Of a stretch of DNA of 64,000 nt, positions 1 to 9,697 are shown one piece after another. Location: contig NZ_CP092473.1 of assembly GCF_014287515.2 (NCBI RefSeq), positions 3,321,501 to 3,385,500 on the forward strand. Direction: 5' to 3'. A program made the translations under genes and the position numbers. Positions within the stretch are counted from its first letter, which is position 1. Every line of letters starts with the position of its first letter. The notes under the pieces were generated by a model. The model made no database searches and was not told where the DNA came from. It saw only the letters and a program-made list of their open reading frames with translations. This stretch comes from Roseburia rectibacter (GTDB lineage: Bacteria > Bacillota > Clostridia > Lachnospirales > Lachnospiraceae).

Positions 1-1269
1 GTAATAAGCCGGAATACGATGTCCCCACCAGAGCTGTCTGGAAATACACCAGTCACGGATATTGTCTGTCCAGTTAAAATATGTTTTCTCCATGCGTTTT
101 GGAAGTAACTGGATATCTCCATTTTTTACTGCCTCAACAGCAGGTTTGATCAGCTCATCCATCTTTACAAACCACTGCTGTTTTACCATCGGCTCTACGG
201 TTGTGCCACAGCGGTCATGGGTTCCTACATTATGGGAATGTGGCTCTACTTTTACAAGAAGTCCCTGTTTCTCAAGATCTTCCACTAATGCTTTTCTGCA
301 CTCATAGCGATCCATGCCCTCATATTTTCCGGCATAATGATTCATCGTTGCATCATCATTGATAACCGTGATTTCTTCTAAGTTATGGCGTTTTCCGACC
401 TCAAAGTCATTCGGGTCATGTGCCGGTGTGATCTTTACGCATCCGGTTCCGAACTCTTTATCAACATACGCATCAGCGATCACCGGGATCTCGCGGTCTG
501 TCATCGGAAGTTTTAACATTTTTCCAACAATATCTTTGTATCGGTCATCATCCGGGTTGACTGCAACTGCGGTATCACCAAACAATGTCTCCGGTCTTGT
601 TGTTGCGATCTCGACAAATCTGCCTTCTTCACCGACAACCGGATAGTTGATGTGCCAGAAAAATCCGTCCTGCTCCTCATGTTCTACCTCAGCATCCGAG
701 ATAGATGTCTTACATACCGGACACCAGTTGACGATACGGGAACCTTTGTAGATCAGTCCTTTTTCATATAATTTTACGAATACCTCAAGCACTGCCTCAG
801 AGCAGCCTTTGTCCATGGTAAAACGCTCTCTCTCCCAGTCAGCGGAAGATCCCATTTTCTTTAACTGGTTGATAATGCGGCTGCCGTACTCATCACGCCA
901 CTCCCAGCATTTTTCAAGGAAACCTTCTCTTCCGAGATCACGTTTGTCAATGCCCTGTTTTTTGATGTTCTCGATTACCTTAACCTCAGTTGCAATGGAA
1001 GCATGGTCTGTACCAGGCTGCCACAGTGCATTATAACCCTGCATTCTCTTATAACGTGTTAAAATATCCTGCATGGTGTTGTCAAGTGCATGTCCCATGT
1101 GAAGCTGTCCTGTGATATTTGGCGGCGGCATTACAATGGTAAACGGCTTTTTGCTACGGTCTACCTCGGCGTGGAAATAGCCGTTATCTTCCCATTTTTT
1201 GTATAAACGGTCTTCAATGCTTTTTGGATCGTAGGTCTTTGCTAATTCTTTACTACAATTCTGACACAT
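1..1269 (-). CDS. valS: Valine--tRNA ligase, N-terminal part (runs off the window)
   Basis: Class I aminoacyl-tRNA synthetase that charges tRNA-Val in the cytoplasm. About 423 N-terminal codons are present and the frame stays open to base 1. The start is the ATG read from 1269, giving [15 protein letters not shown]; an AGGAG site lies just upstream. The HIGH-type signature appears as [15 protein letters not shown] near residue 55. The DHA segment of the Rossmann core ([11 protein letters not shown]) follows, and then the editing (CP1) region with a CPVCK-type zinc motif and the TTRPET motif. The KMSKS loop would lie outside the window. It is read from a T-box-controlled promoter directly upstream. 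Its specificity for valine rather than isoleucine or leucine rests on overall resemblance. Confidence 0.95.
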   Translation of the reverse strand, partial: MCQNCSKELAKTYDPKSIEDRLYKKWEDNGYFHAEVDRSKKPFTIVMPPPNITGQLHMGHALDNTMQDILTRYKRMQGYNALWQPGTDHASIATEVKVIENIKKQGIDKRDLGREGFLEKCWEWRDEYGSRIINQLKKMGSSADWERERFTMDKGCSEAVLEVFVKLYEKGLIYKGSRIVNWCPVCKTSISDAEVEHEEQDGFFWHINYPVVGEEGRFVEIATTRPETLFGDTAVAVNPDDDRYKDIVGKMLKLPMTDREIPVIADAYVDKEFGTGCVKITPAHDPNDFEVGKRHNLEEITVINDDATMNHYAGKYEGMDRYECRKALVEDLEKQGLLVKVEPHSHNVGTHDRCGTTVEPMVKQQWFVKMDELIKPAVEAVKNGDIQLLPKRMEKTYFNWTDNIRDWCISRQLWWGHRIPAYY

Positions 1270-1339
1270 AATCTGTTCTCCTTTTTTAGTTCTGATAGAT
1301 AGGCGGTTTTGATTCACAGGACATAATTTCCTATGAATC

Positions 1340-1648
1340 AAAAAAGCCCTTTGTATCCCATACGGAATACAAAGGGCGAATATGATCGCGGTACCACCTT
1401 TGTTGGTGCTTGTGTCCAGCCAGTCCATGCCTGACCGGTCATCCTGTAACGTAGATGAGTCGTGAATACCTGTGCATACCTGCAATACCTGTTCTTATGT
1501 CCTGTCATACAGCTATACTTTCTCAGTATTCCGGTTCAAAAGCTACCTTCCACATATCTTTCTCTGGGATGTCTTTCAGCCGGTGAACTTCCCTCTCTGC
1601 AAAGAGTTTATGTGTACTCTTCTTTCTCACAACCTTTGTTTTTTTGCT
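1340..1648 (-). promoter_or_regulatory. T-box leader controlling valS
   Basis: On the minus strand the leader carries the conserved T-box core AAAGGTGGTACCGCG (1387-1401). It is followed at once by an intrinsic terminator hairpin and then valS. Upstream is a stem I-like region with the typical GAGAGG and GGCTGAAAG segments (about 1571-1600). A GTA triplet, a valine codon, lies at 1544-1546 in the region where a specifier loop is expected; I did not fold it, so the specifier is tentative. Uncharged tRNA-Val would stabilise the antiterminator and allow valS transcription. This is established for the T-box class. Confidence 0.93.
1341..1378 (-). terminator. T-box terminator hairpin
   Basis: On the minus strand GCCCTTTGTATTCC pairs with GGGATACAAAGGGC, followed by TTTTTT. 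The hairpin stands between the T-box core and the valS start, as expected for the regulated terminator. Confidence 0.92.
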
Positions 1649-1654
1649 GTTTTT

Positions 1655-1683
1655 ATCATACGAGGGGACGCATGGTTTGTCAA
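1655..1683 (-). promoter_or_regulatory. Sigma-A type promoter of the valS leader
   Basis: Minus-strand -35 TTGACA (1678-1683), 17-base spacer, -10 TATGAT (1655-1660). Transcription would start near 1648, giving a leader of about 380 bases that contains the whole T-box. Confidence 0.85.
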
Positions 1684-1792
1684 CTGTTTTTTTAGATCTC
1701 TTCCTTGCAGCAAAGAATCCTCCCGTAAATGCAAGCGGGATCGTGAACATAATAATAAATGGCGACGATCTTCATCCATACCAGCTGTATTC

Positions 1793-1930
1793 CTATTCTT
1801 CCTCTGATTCCTCGTCATCCACGATCGCTGCCGCAGCGCCTGATACTGCTGACACTACTGCAACCACAGTTGCTATGAGCACTACTAAAAGTAAACAAAT
1901 CAGAAAAATCCATAATCCTGTCTCCGTCAT
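1793..1930 (-). CDS. Small single-pass membrane peptide (45 aa)
   Basis: I do not recognise this gene. The peptide starts MTETGLWIFLICLLLVVLIA, has one long hydrophobic segment (about residues 6-36) and ends in the acidic tail DDEESEEE. The start was chosen because GGAGAGG stands 4-6 bases before this ATG; a longer frame begins 20 codons upstream without a better site. It lies upstream of the valS promoter on the same strand and has no operon partner. The combination of a proper ribosome binding site, a clean membrane segment and a charged tail supports a real small gene. No function can be given. Confidence 0.45.
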   Translation of the reverse strand: MTETGLWIFLICLLLVVLIATVVAVVSAVSGAAAAIVDDEESEEE

Positions 1931-2093
1931 ATTCCTCTCCATTTCTATGTGTACTTTGCAAATGGTCAGCCTGTCCGATTTCAGCTGCACCTGTTGTACC
2001 CCAACACATCCGATCTTTTTTCTACCAATTATAAATAATAGTATAGCACAAAACTGCCCTGTTTACCAGTGACATCGTCAAAGATTTTTAATC

Positions 2094-2130
2094 AAAAATG
2101 AGACCACCTGTCTGGCAGTCTCATTTTTTA
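2094..2130. terminator. Terminator after the sugar ABC permease genes
   Basis: AAAAATGAGAC and GTCTCATTTTT form a stem with A-runs and T-runs on both sides, so it can act in either direction. It lies just downstream of the last permease gene of the minus-strand operon. Confidence 0.8.
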
Positions 2131-2168
2131 TAGTACAGCAATTTTTTACAAATTTTTGAACAGACTTG

Positions 2169-3029
2169 TTAACCCTTTACACTACCGAGTGCAACACCCT
2201 GTACGATATGTTTTGATAAAAACAGATATACAATAATAACCGGAAAGATGGAGAATGCAATCATCACATATACCTGCCCCATATCGAATTTGAGCCAGTC
2301 AGCAGCACGCAGCTGTGCGATTAAGATAGGCAGTGTCTTTTTCTTATCGTCGTGCAGGATCAATGCCGGTGTGAAGTAATTATTCCAACTGCTTACAAAA
2401 GTAAAGATCATCTGTACGGCGATCGCCGGCTTCATTAATGGCATTACGATAGAGTTAAATGTACGGAACTCCCCAGATCCATCAATGCGCGCTGCCTCAA
2501 CCAGTGACAACGGCAGTGTACTTTCCATGTACTGTTTCATATAGAAAAATGTAACCGGAGCTGCGATTGTCGGCACGATCAGAGGAATAAAGGAATCCTC
2601 TAAATGCATACCAGATACAAGTTTGATAAATCCAAGTGCAGTTACCTGTGTCGGGATCATCATGATCATCAAAATAAACGGATAAATATATTTTTTCAGT
2701 TTGAAATCATATGCATGGATCGCATAAGCTGTCATCGTTGAAAAATATACACTGAGTATTGCACTGAGTGAGGAAACGATCAGACTGTTGAACATACCGT
2801 TCCAAACTGGAAGCGTTCCATTTCTTAAGTTCTTCCAGTTTTCCCACAAATGACTGCTTGGAACCAGTGTAAAACCGGACTGCATCTCACCATTTGATCT
2901 GGTCGCATTGATAAATAATACATAAAACCAGAACAGACATAATATAGAAACAATGATGAGTACAACGTATGCGATTGCTCTTCTTGCATGAATACCTACG
3001 CCTTTTTTCAAATTACGATTTTCATTCAT
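2169..3029 (-). CDS. Sugar ABC transporter permease, MalG/MsmG type
   Basis: Inner-membrane permease of a CUT1 carbohydrate importer, about 286 residues with six predicted membrane segments. The EAA loop that contacts the ATPase is visible as EAARIDGSGEFRTFNSIVMP around residues 180-200. Translation is coupled to the preceding permease gene: its TGA (3035-3037) lies eight bases before the ATG at 3029. A GTG three codons upstream (3038) is an alternative start. The locus has no ATPase gene; CUT1 systems in Firmicutes often share one MsmX-type ATPase encoded elsewhere. The substrate is inferred from the neighbouring GH94 phosphorylase to be cellobiose or a related beta-glucoside. Confidence 0.9.
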   Translation of the reverse strand: MNENRNLKKGVGIHARRAIAYVVLIIVSILCLFWFYVLFINATRSNGEMQSGFTLVPSSHLWENWKNLRNGTLPVWNGMFNSLIVSSLSAILSVYFSTMTAYAIHAYDFKLKKYIYPFILMIMMIPTQVTALGFIKLVSGMHLEDSFIPLIVPTIAAPVTFFYMKQYMESTLPLSLVEAARIDGSGEFRTFNSIVMPLMKPAIAVQMIFTFVSSWNNYFTPALILHDDKKKTLPILIAQLRAADWLKFDMGQVYVMIAFSIFPVIIVYLFLSKHIVQGVALGSVKG

Positions 3030-3034
3030 GATCT

Positions 3035-3949
3035 TCACCCCTTCCTCTTATCATTGCCGGTAATCTTAAATACGATCAGACTTAAAATACCTGTAATGAT
3101 AAACAGAATAACTGACAATGCACCAGCCATACCATAGTTCTTACTGTAGAGATGTTTATTTAAGAACATGATCAGTGTCATAGTAGAGCGCATCGGATCA
3201 CCGGTTCCATTGGTTAAAATCTGTGGAACATCGAATAACTGTAAACCACCGATCAGAGATGTGATGACCACATATACAAGGATCGGACGTAACAGCGGTA
3301 ACGTGATCTGCCAGAATACCTGGGAAGAAGTTGCTCCATCGACTTCTGCTGCCTCAAATAAAGAAGTATCGATACCCATCATACCAGCCATCAGAAGGAT
3401 CGTTGTATTACCAAACCACATCAGGCAGTTCATCAGTGCGATCAGTCCTCTTGCACTTCCCGCATTTGATAAAAATTTATATGGTGTATCAATAAATCCG
3501 ATCTGCATCAGCATTGAGTTGATCGGTCCTCCATCGGAAAACAAGGTAAAGAACAACATGGAAAATGCGGATGCCATGATCAGGTTTGGAAGATATACGA
3601 CCGTTTTAAAGAAACGTGTTCCTTTTAATCTGAGACGCACATCTGAAAACCATGCCCCAAGTACAAGCGATAAAATAATCTGCGGTACGAAGCACATGAT
3701 CCACAATAACAGAGTATTTTTGGTATAAATCCAGATATCTCCATCCAAGAAAAGCTTTTTATAGTTTGCAAGTCCGACAAAATTCGGTCCGACCTGTGTC
3801 AGTCCTGACATATAGTTTTCGAAGAAACTGTTATAAATAGTGCTGATCAATGGAATCAGCTGAAAAACAACATATACTACAATAAAAGGAATCAAAAAGA
3901 TATATCCCCATTTATTGTACTTTACTACCTTTCCACTGCTTTTTTTCAT
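3035..3949 (-). CDS. Sugar ABC transporter permease, MalF/MsmF type
   Basis: Partner permease of the same CUT1 importer, about 304 residues. It begins MKKSSGKVVKYNKWGYIFLIPF, with the first membrane segment near residues 12-32. The EAA loop is seen as EAAEVDGATSSQVFWQITLP. The start was set at 3949 because GGAGG lies 10 bases upstream; an in-frame ATG ten codons earlier (3979) lacks such a site. It follows the binding-protein gene with about 200 bases between, which hold a strong hairpin, and it is coupled to the second permease gene. Confidence 0.9.
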   Translation of the reverse strand: MKKSSGKVVKYNKWGYIFLIPFIVVYVVFQLIPLISTIYNSFFENYMSGLTQVGPNFVGLANYKKLFLDGDIWIYTKNTLLLWIMCFVPQIILSLVLGAWFSDVRLRLKGTRFFKTVVYLPNLIMASAFSMLFFTLFSDGGPINSMLMQIGFIDTPYKFLSNAGSARGLIALMNCLMWFGNTTILLMAGMMGIDTSLFEAAEVDGATSSQVFWQITLPLLRPILVYVVITSLIGGLQLFDVPQILTNGTGDPMRSTMTLIMFLNKHLYSKNYGMAGALSVILFIITGILSLIVFKITGNDKRKG

Positions 3950-4082
3950 AACAACCTGACCTCCTTTTCCAGAGTGCATGATTTTCGTTCACAGAGCTCA
4001 CAGCATCCCTCACTCTTATCCTGTGTAAGTCTGCTGTCAGCTCTGCGCTTACAGTTTTTACACAAATTTGGATATAAAATGA

Positions 4083-4119
4083 GCCGCGCCCGCCTCCCTT
4101 ACGGTCCGGCAGGCGCGGC
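4083..4119. other. GC-rich hairpin between binding-protein and permease genes
   Basis: GCCGCGCC (4083-4090) and GGCGCGGC (4112-4119) form a strong stem in an otherwise AT-rich gap. On the minus strand there is no long T-run behind it, so it is more likely an mRNA-stabilising or partial-termination element than a full terminator. Such hairpins commonly keep binding-protein transcript levels above those of the permeases. Confidence 0.65.
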
Positions 4120-4149
4120 ATCTGATCATTTTTTATACCGTTCGTCTGC

Positions 4150-5595
4150 TTAGTATGTTAACTCCGGATATTTCTCTACAACTGCTTTGTAGAACAGATC
4201 TAATGCTTCTTCCTTAGTAGCTGTTCCCTCGAAGTAGTTCTTCATTGCATTCTGGAACTCTTCGTTACATCCCTGATCATAAGAAGAAAGATTGCTTAAA
4301 TCAAGTTTGGAAACACCTGAGCTGTAAATGCCAAGTGGATTCTGTCCGCCTAAGATCTTGCTTGAGTAGGAGCTGTCTGCCATCTCAGTGATTACATCCT
4401 GATTGTTTACGAAGTCATCATCTTTCTCGATGATCTCTTTCATAACGTCATCATTGGTTGTCATCTGAAGCATGATATCTTTTACAAGGCTCTGGTTATC
4501 AGTTCCTGCTGCTGCACAGATCCATGTACCGCCCCAGAAGAAGCCCTGAGGTCCTTCCGTTGCACCCCAGCCACCGTTGTAACCGATACTGCCTTCTGTA
4601 TCTGCTGCCATTGAGAAGTTTACTAACCATGCAGGTCCAAAGTAGCAGAATACATTTCCTTCCGGATAGAAACCTTTCTTCCAGTCATCACTCCACAGTT
4701 CGTATGTTCCTGTCTCACCTGCATCTACAAGCTCTTTGGAATCATCAACCCATTTCATAATGTTGTCATCAATATTGATCTTGCCGTCAACAACCCATTT
4801 TGAAGTAACGTTGTTGGAGTATACACGGTAAGTATCGTTTGCGGAAGATGTGATTGTGTAACCTGCATCTTTCATTTTCTTTGCTGTATCATTAAATGTA
4901 TCCCAGTCTTTTACGTAATTCTGAACCTCAGCAGGATCATCAGAACCTAATACTTCTTTTGCTGCATCTCTGTTATAGAATAATACACCAGGGCAGCCCT
5001 GCCATGAAACACCTTTTAATACACCGTTGGAATCTGTAACAACATCTTTGGTGTACTGGTACTGTTTGGAAAGATCAGCATCGGTAATTCCAAGATCTGT
5101 AACTGCCATTGTGTAATCTGTATCAACATATTTCAATGCATAATCGGCTTCTACCAAGAAGATATCGATCTTATCGTCTGCTGCTGCATCTGCCTGTTTT
5201 AATAAGGTTGCATCCAGATTGTTCTGATATGCATTGTCATCATTTGGTGTAATGTTCCATTTTACAGTTACATCACCGATCGTACCTGTGGTTGCATCCA
5301 CCTCTGTATATCCTGGATAATGATCTGTCAGACGGCTCTTGAACTCTTCATTCCAGCAGTAGATGTTAAGTACTTTTCCTTCATCAGAAGCACTTGCATC
5401 TGAACTTGTATCTGCGCTTGCTGCTTCTGTTGCCGGAGCGGCTTCATCTGTGGCTGCTGCTGCATCACTCTTCGTATCTGCTGCGTTGCTGCCACTGTTT
5501 GTGCTGGTGTTTGCTGCATTGCTGCCGCCGCATCCTGCCATCATGGTTACGAGCATTGCTGTGCATAATAATGTGCTAACGATTTTCTTTTTCAT
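4150..5595 (-). CDS. Sugar-binding lipoprotein of the ABC importer
   Basis: Extracellular solute-binding protein, family 1 type, 481 residues. It has a lipoprotein signal peptide with a lipobox ending MMAGC (lipidated Cys near residue 22). A low-complexity Ala/Ser/Thr/Asp linker follows (about residues 25-75), then the periplasmic-binding-protein fold starting at VLNIYCWNEEF. Aromatic residues in the mature part fit sugar binding. GGAGGAGGG precedes the ATG. It is transcribed in the same direction as the lacI-type gene upstream and the permease genes downstream. Delivery of cellobiose or cello-oligosaccharides is inferred from the GH94 gene. Confidence 0.9.
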   Translation of the reverse strand: MKKKIVSTLLCTAMLVTMMAGCGGSNAANTSTNSGSNAADTKSDAAAATDEAAPATEAASADTSSDASASDEGKVLNIYCWNEEFKSRLTDHYPGYTEVDATTGTIGDVTVKWNITPNDDNAYQNNLDATLLKQADAAADDKIDIFLVEADYALKYVDTDYTMAVTDLGITDADLSKQYQYTKDVVTDSNGVLKGVSWQGCPGVLFYNRDAAKEVLGSDDPAEVQNYVKDWDTFNDTAKKMKDAGYTITSSANDTYRVYSNNVTSKWVVDGKINIDDNIMKWVDDSKELVDAGETGTYELWSDDWKKGFYPEGNVFCYFGPAWLVNFSMAADTEGSIGYNGGWGATEGPQGFFWGGTWICAAAGTDNQSLVKDIMLQMTTNDDVMKEIIEKDDDFVNNQDVITEMADSSYSSKILGGQNPLGIYSSGVSKLDLSNLSSYDQGCNEEFQNAMKNYFEGTATKEEALDLFYKAVVEKYPELTY

Positions 5596-5732
5596 GGAAA
5601 ACCCTCCTCCTTAATATGTGGTCTTTTGACCATTGTTTGTTTGCTACTTTTCAGTAGATAGTTCAGAATCAAATGCCTATCTTCCGTATACATTTCTGCA
5701 AAAATGCTGTCCGTATGTAGCTGCAACTACTT

Positions 5733-6743
5733 TTAAATACGTCCAACGGATTTACCGGCAACTAAGATTCCTTCTATAACGACTCTCTCTACGAGAGTTG
5801 TTCTCGGTTTCTCAATAGTGCCTATCAGCCGCTTGGCTGCCTCGCTCCCGATCAGCTCTGTGTCCTGTCTGATTGTTGTAAGCTGTGGATGTAATAACTG
5901 TGACATCCTCGTCCCGTCATATCCTGCAATTGAAATATCCTTCGGAATCCGAAGTCCCATCTCTATGATAACATTCCTTCCTCCTATTAAAGAGGTGTCA
6001 TCCGGATATATGATACAGGTTGGCGGATCTTCTAAATTGAGCAGTTCCTTTGTCTGCTTTGCTGCTTCCCTGGTTTCCAGATAATCTGCTGTCCGGATAT
6101 ATTCATCCGGAATCTTTAAACCAAGTTCATCCACTGTCCGGTAAAAACTTGCCAGCCGGTCTTTCGTAACGTAAGAAGCCTGCTGCCCATGAATATATGC
6201 AATTTTTCGATGTCCCTGCCCGTATATGTATTTTACAAGATCTTCCATACCCTGAATATTATTGGAACTGACTGCCGTACAATTATGATGTACATAATCG
6301 ATTGTAACAACCGGCAGGTCACTGTTCATCAGTTCTAAGACATCCGGGTCATTGAAATCGGCACAGACAATTGCAACTCCTTCAAAATTCCGGTATCTGC
6401 AATGTTCATAATAAGACATCTTGCGATTTTCAAAACAGGTATTGATAAATGTAATGTCATATCCCTGTTTCTCTGACTGGACTTTTAATCCATTCAGTAC
6501 TCCCGAAAAATACTCATGTGTCAAACCGCTTCCCGCATCTTCTTCAAAAAGAACTCCTATATTATAGGAACGGTTTGTCTTTAGAGCTCTCGCCGCTGCA
6601 TTAGGAAAATATCCAAGTGCTTCTGCTGTCTTTCTGACACGGTTCTTTGTCTCTTCGCTGATATCTCTCTGGTCATTTAAAGCCTTGCTTACAGTGGCAG
6701 TGGATACTCCACATTTCTCTGCAATCGTTTTTAATGATACCAT
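5733..6743 (-). CDS. LacI-family transcriptional repressor of the sugar locus
   Basis: 336 residues. The N-terminal helix-turn-helix is seen as TIAEKCGVSTATVSKALN (about residues 6-23), followed by the hinge helix and a periplasmic-binding-like effector domain starting near YNIGVLFEED. GGAGG precedes the ATG. It sits between the divergent GH94 gene and the ABC importer genes. Four CGTTTTCG operator cores lie in the intergenic region, two of them just downstream of its own -10 box, which points to autoregulation. The effector sugar is not visible from sequence. Confidence 0.92.
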   Translation of the reverse strand: MVSLKTIAEKCGVSTATVSKALNDQRDISEETKNRVRKTAEALGYFPNAAARALKTNRSYNIGVLFEEDAGSGLTHEYFSGVLNGLKVQSEKQGYDITFINTCFENRKMSYYEHCRYRNFEGVAIVCADFNDPDVLELMNSDLPVVTIDYVHHNCTAVSSNNIQGMEDLVKYIYGQGHRKIAYIHGQQASYVTKDRLASFYRTVDELGLKIPDEYIRTADYLETREAAKQTKELLNLEDPPTCIIYPDDTSLIGGRNVIIEMGLRIPKDISIAGYDGTRMSQLLHPQLTTIRQDTELIGSEAAKRLIGTIEKPRTTLVERVVIEGILVAGKSVGRI

Positions 6744-6763
6744 GGAAACCTCCAGCTTCTCTT

Positions 6764-6807
6764 CGAAAACGAAATGTTGTTTCCGAAATATTGCTTAATC
6801 GTTTTCG
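6764..6807. promoter_or_regulatory. Two LacI-type operators in the repressor leader
   Basis: CGAAAACG (6764-6771) and CGTTTTCG (6800-6807) lie between the -10 box of the repressor promoter and the repressor start. The second is part of CTTAATCGTTTTCG, which recurs exactly in front of the GH94 gene. The position downstream of the promoter suggests negative autoregulation. Confidence 0.75.
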
Positions 6808-6814
6808 TACTTTT

Positions 6815-6843
6815 ACTATATGCCATTCATAAGCAAATTGCAA
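6815..6843 (-). promoter_or_regulatory. Promoter of the LacI-type gene
   Basis: Minus-strand -35 TTGCAA (6838-6843), 17-base spacer, -10 TATAGT (6815-6820). Transcription would start just upstream of the operator at 6794-6807. Confidence 0.75.
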
Positions 6844-6959
6844 CTGGTTTTTGGCGATTCGTCGCTTTTTACACTTTTTTACATTAGTTTTTGTGTATTT
6901 TTACATTAAATATTAGACCAATTATCTGTAATCTTAGTACTTTGTATCTACTTCTTATA

Positions 6960-6967
6960 CGTTTTCG
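6960..6967. promoter_or_regulatory. Upstream copy of the CGTTTTCG operator core
   Basis: TACGTTTTCGTA context in the middle of the divergent intergenic region. It may be an auxiliary operator for looping between the two promoters. The rest of 6850-7075 is AT-rich and shows no other element I can support. Confidence 0.6.
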
Positions 6968-7075
6968 TAAAATACTTTAATTATTCATCAAAAAATAGCC
7001 ATTGTCGCTTTCATCCATAAAAGTATGTTTTTTTTGTCTAATCTGCTATATTTGCCTGTTTTTCAATGTTTTATA

Positions 7076-7104
7076 TTGATTTTTATTCTTTCTGAATATA
7101 TACT
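7076..7104 (+). promoter_or_regulatory. Promoter of the GH94 gene
   Basis: -35 TTGATT (7076-7081), 17-base spacer, -10 TATACT (7099-7104). The operator at 7124-7137 lies directly downstream. Confidence 0.7.
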
Positions 7105-7123
7105 TTTTATTAAGAAATGAAAA

Positions 7124-7137
7124 CTTAATCGTTTTCG
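7124..7137. promoter_or_regulatory. Operator in front of the GH94 gene
   Basis: CTTAATCGTTTTCG, identical over 14 bases to the copy at 6794-6807 in the repressor leader. It overlaps the expected transcribed region just after the GH94 promoter. Confidence 0.75.
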
Positions 7138-7180
7138 AAACCGTTACTTATCAATATTTATGTATATGGAGGATTTTATT

Positions 7181-9625
7181 ATGAAATTCGGTTATTTCGA
7201 TGACGCCAACAAAGAATATGTCATCACATCCCCAAAAACACCACTGCCATGGATCAACTACCTTGGTTCCGAGAACTTCTTTTCCCTGATCTCAAACACC
7301 TGCGGCGGCTACAGTTTCTACAAAGATGCAAAGCTGCTTCGCCTGACCAGATATCGTTATAATAATGTACCGCTCGATTCTAACGGACATTACTACTATA
7401 TTAAAGATGGCGATACGATCTGGAATCCAGGATGGATGCCGTCAAAGACGGAACTGGATGCCTATAGCTGCCGTCACGGCATGGGTTATTCCGTATTTAA
7501 AGGAAGTAAAAATAAACTGACTGCAGAACTTACCTCCTTTGTCCCGGTTGGTGAGACCTGTGAGGTCGGCAAACTTTCCCTTACGAACGAGTGTAATGAA
7601 ACCCGTAATTTTTCCGTATTCTCTTACGTAGAGTTCTGTCTGTGGAATGCAATGGATGATATGACCAACTTCCAGCGTAACTTCTCCACCGGTGAGGTTG
7701 AGATCCATGGTTCCGCTCTTTACCATAAGACAGAATACAGAGAGCGTAGAAATCACTATGCTGTTTACGCTGTCAATGCCCCGATCGCAGGATTTGATAC
7801 AGACCGCGATTCTTTCTTGGGTGCATATGGAGAAAATTCTGCTCCGGAAGTTGTCGTAAATGGAACTTCAAAAAATTCTGTTGCAAGCGGCTGGGCTCCG
7901 ATCGGTTCCCATCACCTTAAAGTTTCTCTTGCTCCAGGTGAGACAAAAACCTATGTTTTTGTACTTGGCTATGTCGAAAATCCGGTAGAAGAAAAATGGG
8001 TAGGCCGTGCTGAAGACGGCATCATCAACCGCAAACGAGCTGACGAGCTTCTCTCACGCTTCGATACCGCAGAAAAAGCAGATGCAGCACTTGCTAAATT
8101 AAAAGATTACTGGAATGAACTGCTTTCTCATTTTACTGTTTCTTCCAGTGAAGAAAAATTAGACCGTATGGTTAACATCTGGCATCAGTATCAGTGTATG
8201 GTTACCTTCAATATGAGCCGTTCCGCTTCCTATTTTGAGTCCGGCATCGGCCGTGGCATGGGATTCCGTGATTCCTGCCAGGATCTTCTTGGTTTCGTAC
8301 ATCTGATCCCTGACCGCGCAAGAGAGCGTATCTTAGATATCGCTGCTACCCAGTTTGAAGACGGAAGTGCTTATCATCAGTATCAGCCGCTCACAAAAAA
8401 AGGTAACTCTGACATCGGAAGCGGATTTAACGATGATCCGTTATGGCTAATCGCCGGAACTGCCGCTTATATCAAAGAGACCGGGGATTATACAATTCTT
8501 GACGAAATGACGCCATATGACAGCGATGCTTCCAAAGCAACCACCTTCATGGAGCATTTACGCCGTTCCTTCCATTATACAATGGAGCACTTAGGGCCGC
8601 ACAATCTGCCTCTGATCGGACGTGCTGACTGGAATGACTGTCTCAACTTAAACTGCTTCTCGACAGAACCTGGCGAATCATTCCAGACATTTGGTCCTTC
8701 TGAAGGTCCGAATGCAGAATCCGTATTTATCGCAGGTATGTTTGTCCGCTATGGAAAAGATTATGCTGCAATCTGCCGCCATCAGGGTATGACAGAAGAG
8801 GCCGAAATCGCAGGGAAAGCAATCGCAGAGATGGAGAAAACGGTTATGGATGCCGGCTGGGATGGCGAATGGTATCTGCGTGCTTATGACCATTACAAAA
8901 ATAAGATCGGTTCAAAAGAATGTGAGGACGGCAAGATCTTTATCGAGCCGCAGGGATTCTGCGTTATGGCAGAGATCGGCTTAGAAGAAGGCTTCTGCTT
9001 AAAAGCAATGGAATCCGTTGAAAAATACTTAGACACCAAATATGGTATTGTGCTGTTACAGCCGCCTTATCACAGATATCATGTAGAACTTGGTGAGATT
9101 TCCTCTTATCCACCAGGATATAAAGAGAACGCCGGTATCTTCTGCCACAATAATCCATGGATCTCCATCGCAGAGACCGTAGTCGGCAGAGGCAACCGCG
9201 CATGGCAGGTATATACCAGAACCTGTCCTGCATATATTGAAGACATCAGTGAGATCCACCGCACAGAACCGTATGTATACTCACAGATGATCGCCGGAAA
9301 AGATGCACCGAACTTCGGTGAGGCAAAGAACAGCTGGCTGACAGGAACCGCCGCATGGACATTCCTTGATGTTTCCCAGTTTATCCTCGGTATCCGTCCG
9401 GATTATGACGGTCTGACTGTAGATCCTTGTATCCCATCTAAGTTAGATGGATTTACTGCAAAACGTGATTTCAGAGGTGTCAGCTACCATATCACAGTAA
9501 AGAATCCGGATCATGTTGAAAAAGGTGTTGTTTCCATGATCGTGGATGGACAGCCGGTAGAAGGAAATACCATTCCATTCTCCGCTGATAAAAAAGATGT
9601 AAATGTTGAAGTAACGATGGGTTAA
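7181..9625 (+). CDS. GH94 phosphorylase, probably cellobiose phosphorylase
   Basis: About 814 residues, the usual length for cellobiose phosphorylase. The family splits cellobiose with phosphate into glucose 1-phosphate and glucose in the cytoplasm, saving ATP. The start [20 protein letters not shown] is typical of the family and is preceded by GGAGG at the right distance; an ATG seven codons earlier is less likely. The N-terminal beta-sandwich is followed by the (alpha/alpha)6 barrel. The catalytic general acid is expected at D483 in [14 protein letters not shown]. The nearby LacI repressor, operators and importer fit one sugar regulon. Other GH94 activities (laminaribiose or cellodextrin phosphorylase) cannot be fully excluded. 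Confidence 0.9.
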   Translation: MKFGYFDDANKEYVITSPKTPLPWINYLGSENFFSLISNTCGGYSFYKDAKLLRLTRYRYNNVPLDSNGHYYYIKDGDTIWNPGWMPSKTELDAYSCRHGMGYSVFKGSKNKLTAELTSFVPVGETCEVGKLSLTNECNETRNFSVFSYVEFCLWNAMDDMTNFQRNFSTGEVEIHGSALYHKTEYRERRNHYAVYAVNAPIAGFDTDRDSFLGAYGENSAPEVVVNGTSKNSVASGWAPIGSHHLKVSLAPGETKTYVFVLGYVENPVEEKWVGRAEDGIINRKRADELLSRFDTAEKADAALAKLKDYWNELLSHFTVSSSEEKLDRMVNIWHQYQCMVTFNMSRSASYFESGIGRGMGFRDSCQDLLGFVHLIPDRARERILDIAATQFEDGSAYHQYQPLTKKGNSDIGSGFNDDPLWLIAGTAAYIKETGDYTILDEMTPYDSDASKATTFMEHLRRSFHYTMEHLGPHNLPLIGRADWNDCLNLNCFSTEPGESFQTFGPSEGPNAESVFIAGMFVRYGKDYAAICRHQGMTEEAEIAGKAIAEMEKTVMDAGWDGEWYLRAYDHYKNKIGSKECEDGKIFIEPQGFCVMAEIGLEEGFCLKAMESVEKYLDTKYGIVLLQPPYHRYHVELGEISSYPPGYKENAGIFCHNNPWISIAETVVGRGNRAWQVYTRTCPAYIEDISEIHRTEPYVYSQMIAGKDAPNFGEAKNSWLTGTAAWTFLDVSQFILGIRPDYDGLTVDPCIPSKLDGFTAKRDFRGVSYHITVKNPDHVEKGVVSMIVDGQPVEGNTIPFSADKKDVNVEVTMG

Positions 9626-9649
9626 CCTCCCATACCTGTCTTTACCTAT

Positions 9650-9686
9650 AAAAAAGGAGCCTTTGATAAATGAAGGCTTCTTTTTT
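9650..9686. terminator. Bidirectional terminator between GH94 and AraC genes
   Basis: AAAAAAGGAGCCTT and AAGGCTTCTTTTTT form a stem with runs of A and T on both sides, placed between two convergent genes. Confidence 0.88.
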
Positions 9687-9697
9687 ATCCTATACCG

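Noticed and set aside
1523..1750. 75-codon minus-strand ORF (MFTIPLAFTGGFFAARKRSKK) over the valS leader
   Set aside because: It spans the valS promoter and the T-box stem I region, has no ribosome binding site, and its later part is explained by the conserved leader RNA.
1462..2072. Plus-strand ORFs across the T-box leader and small peptide gene
   Set aside because: No ribosome binding sites and low-complexity Ser/Thr/Ala translations that mirror the minus-strand gene and leader.
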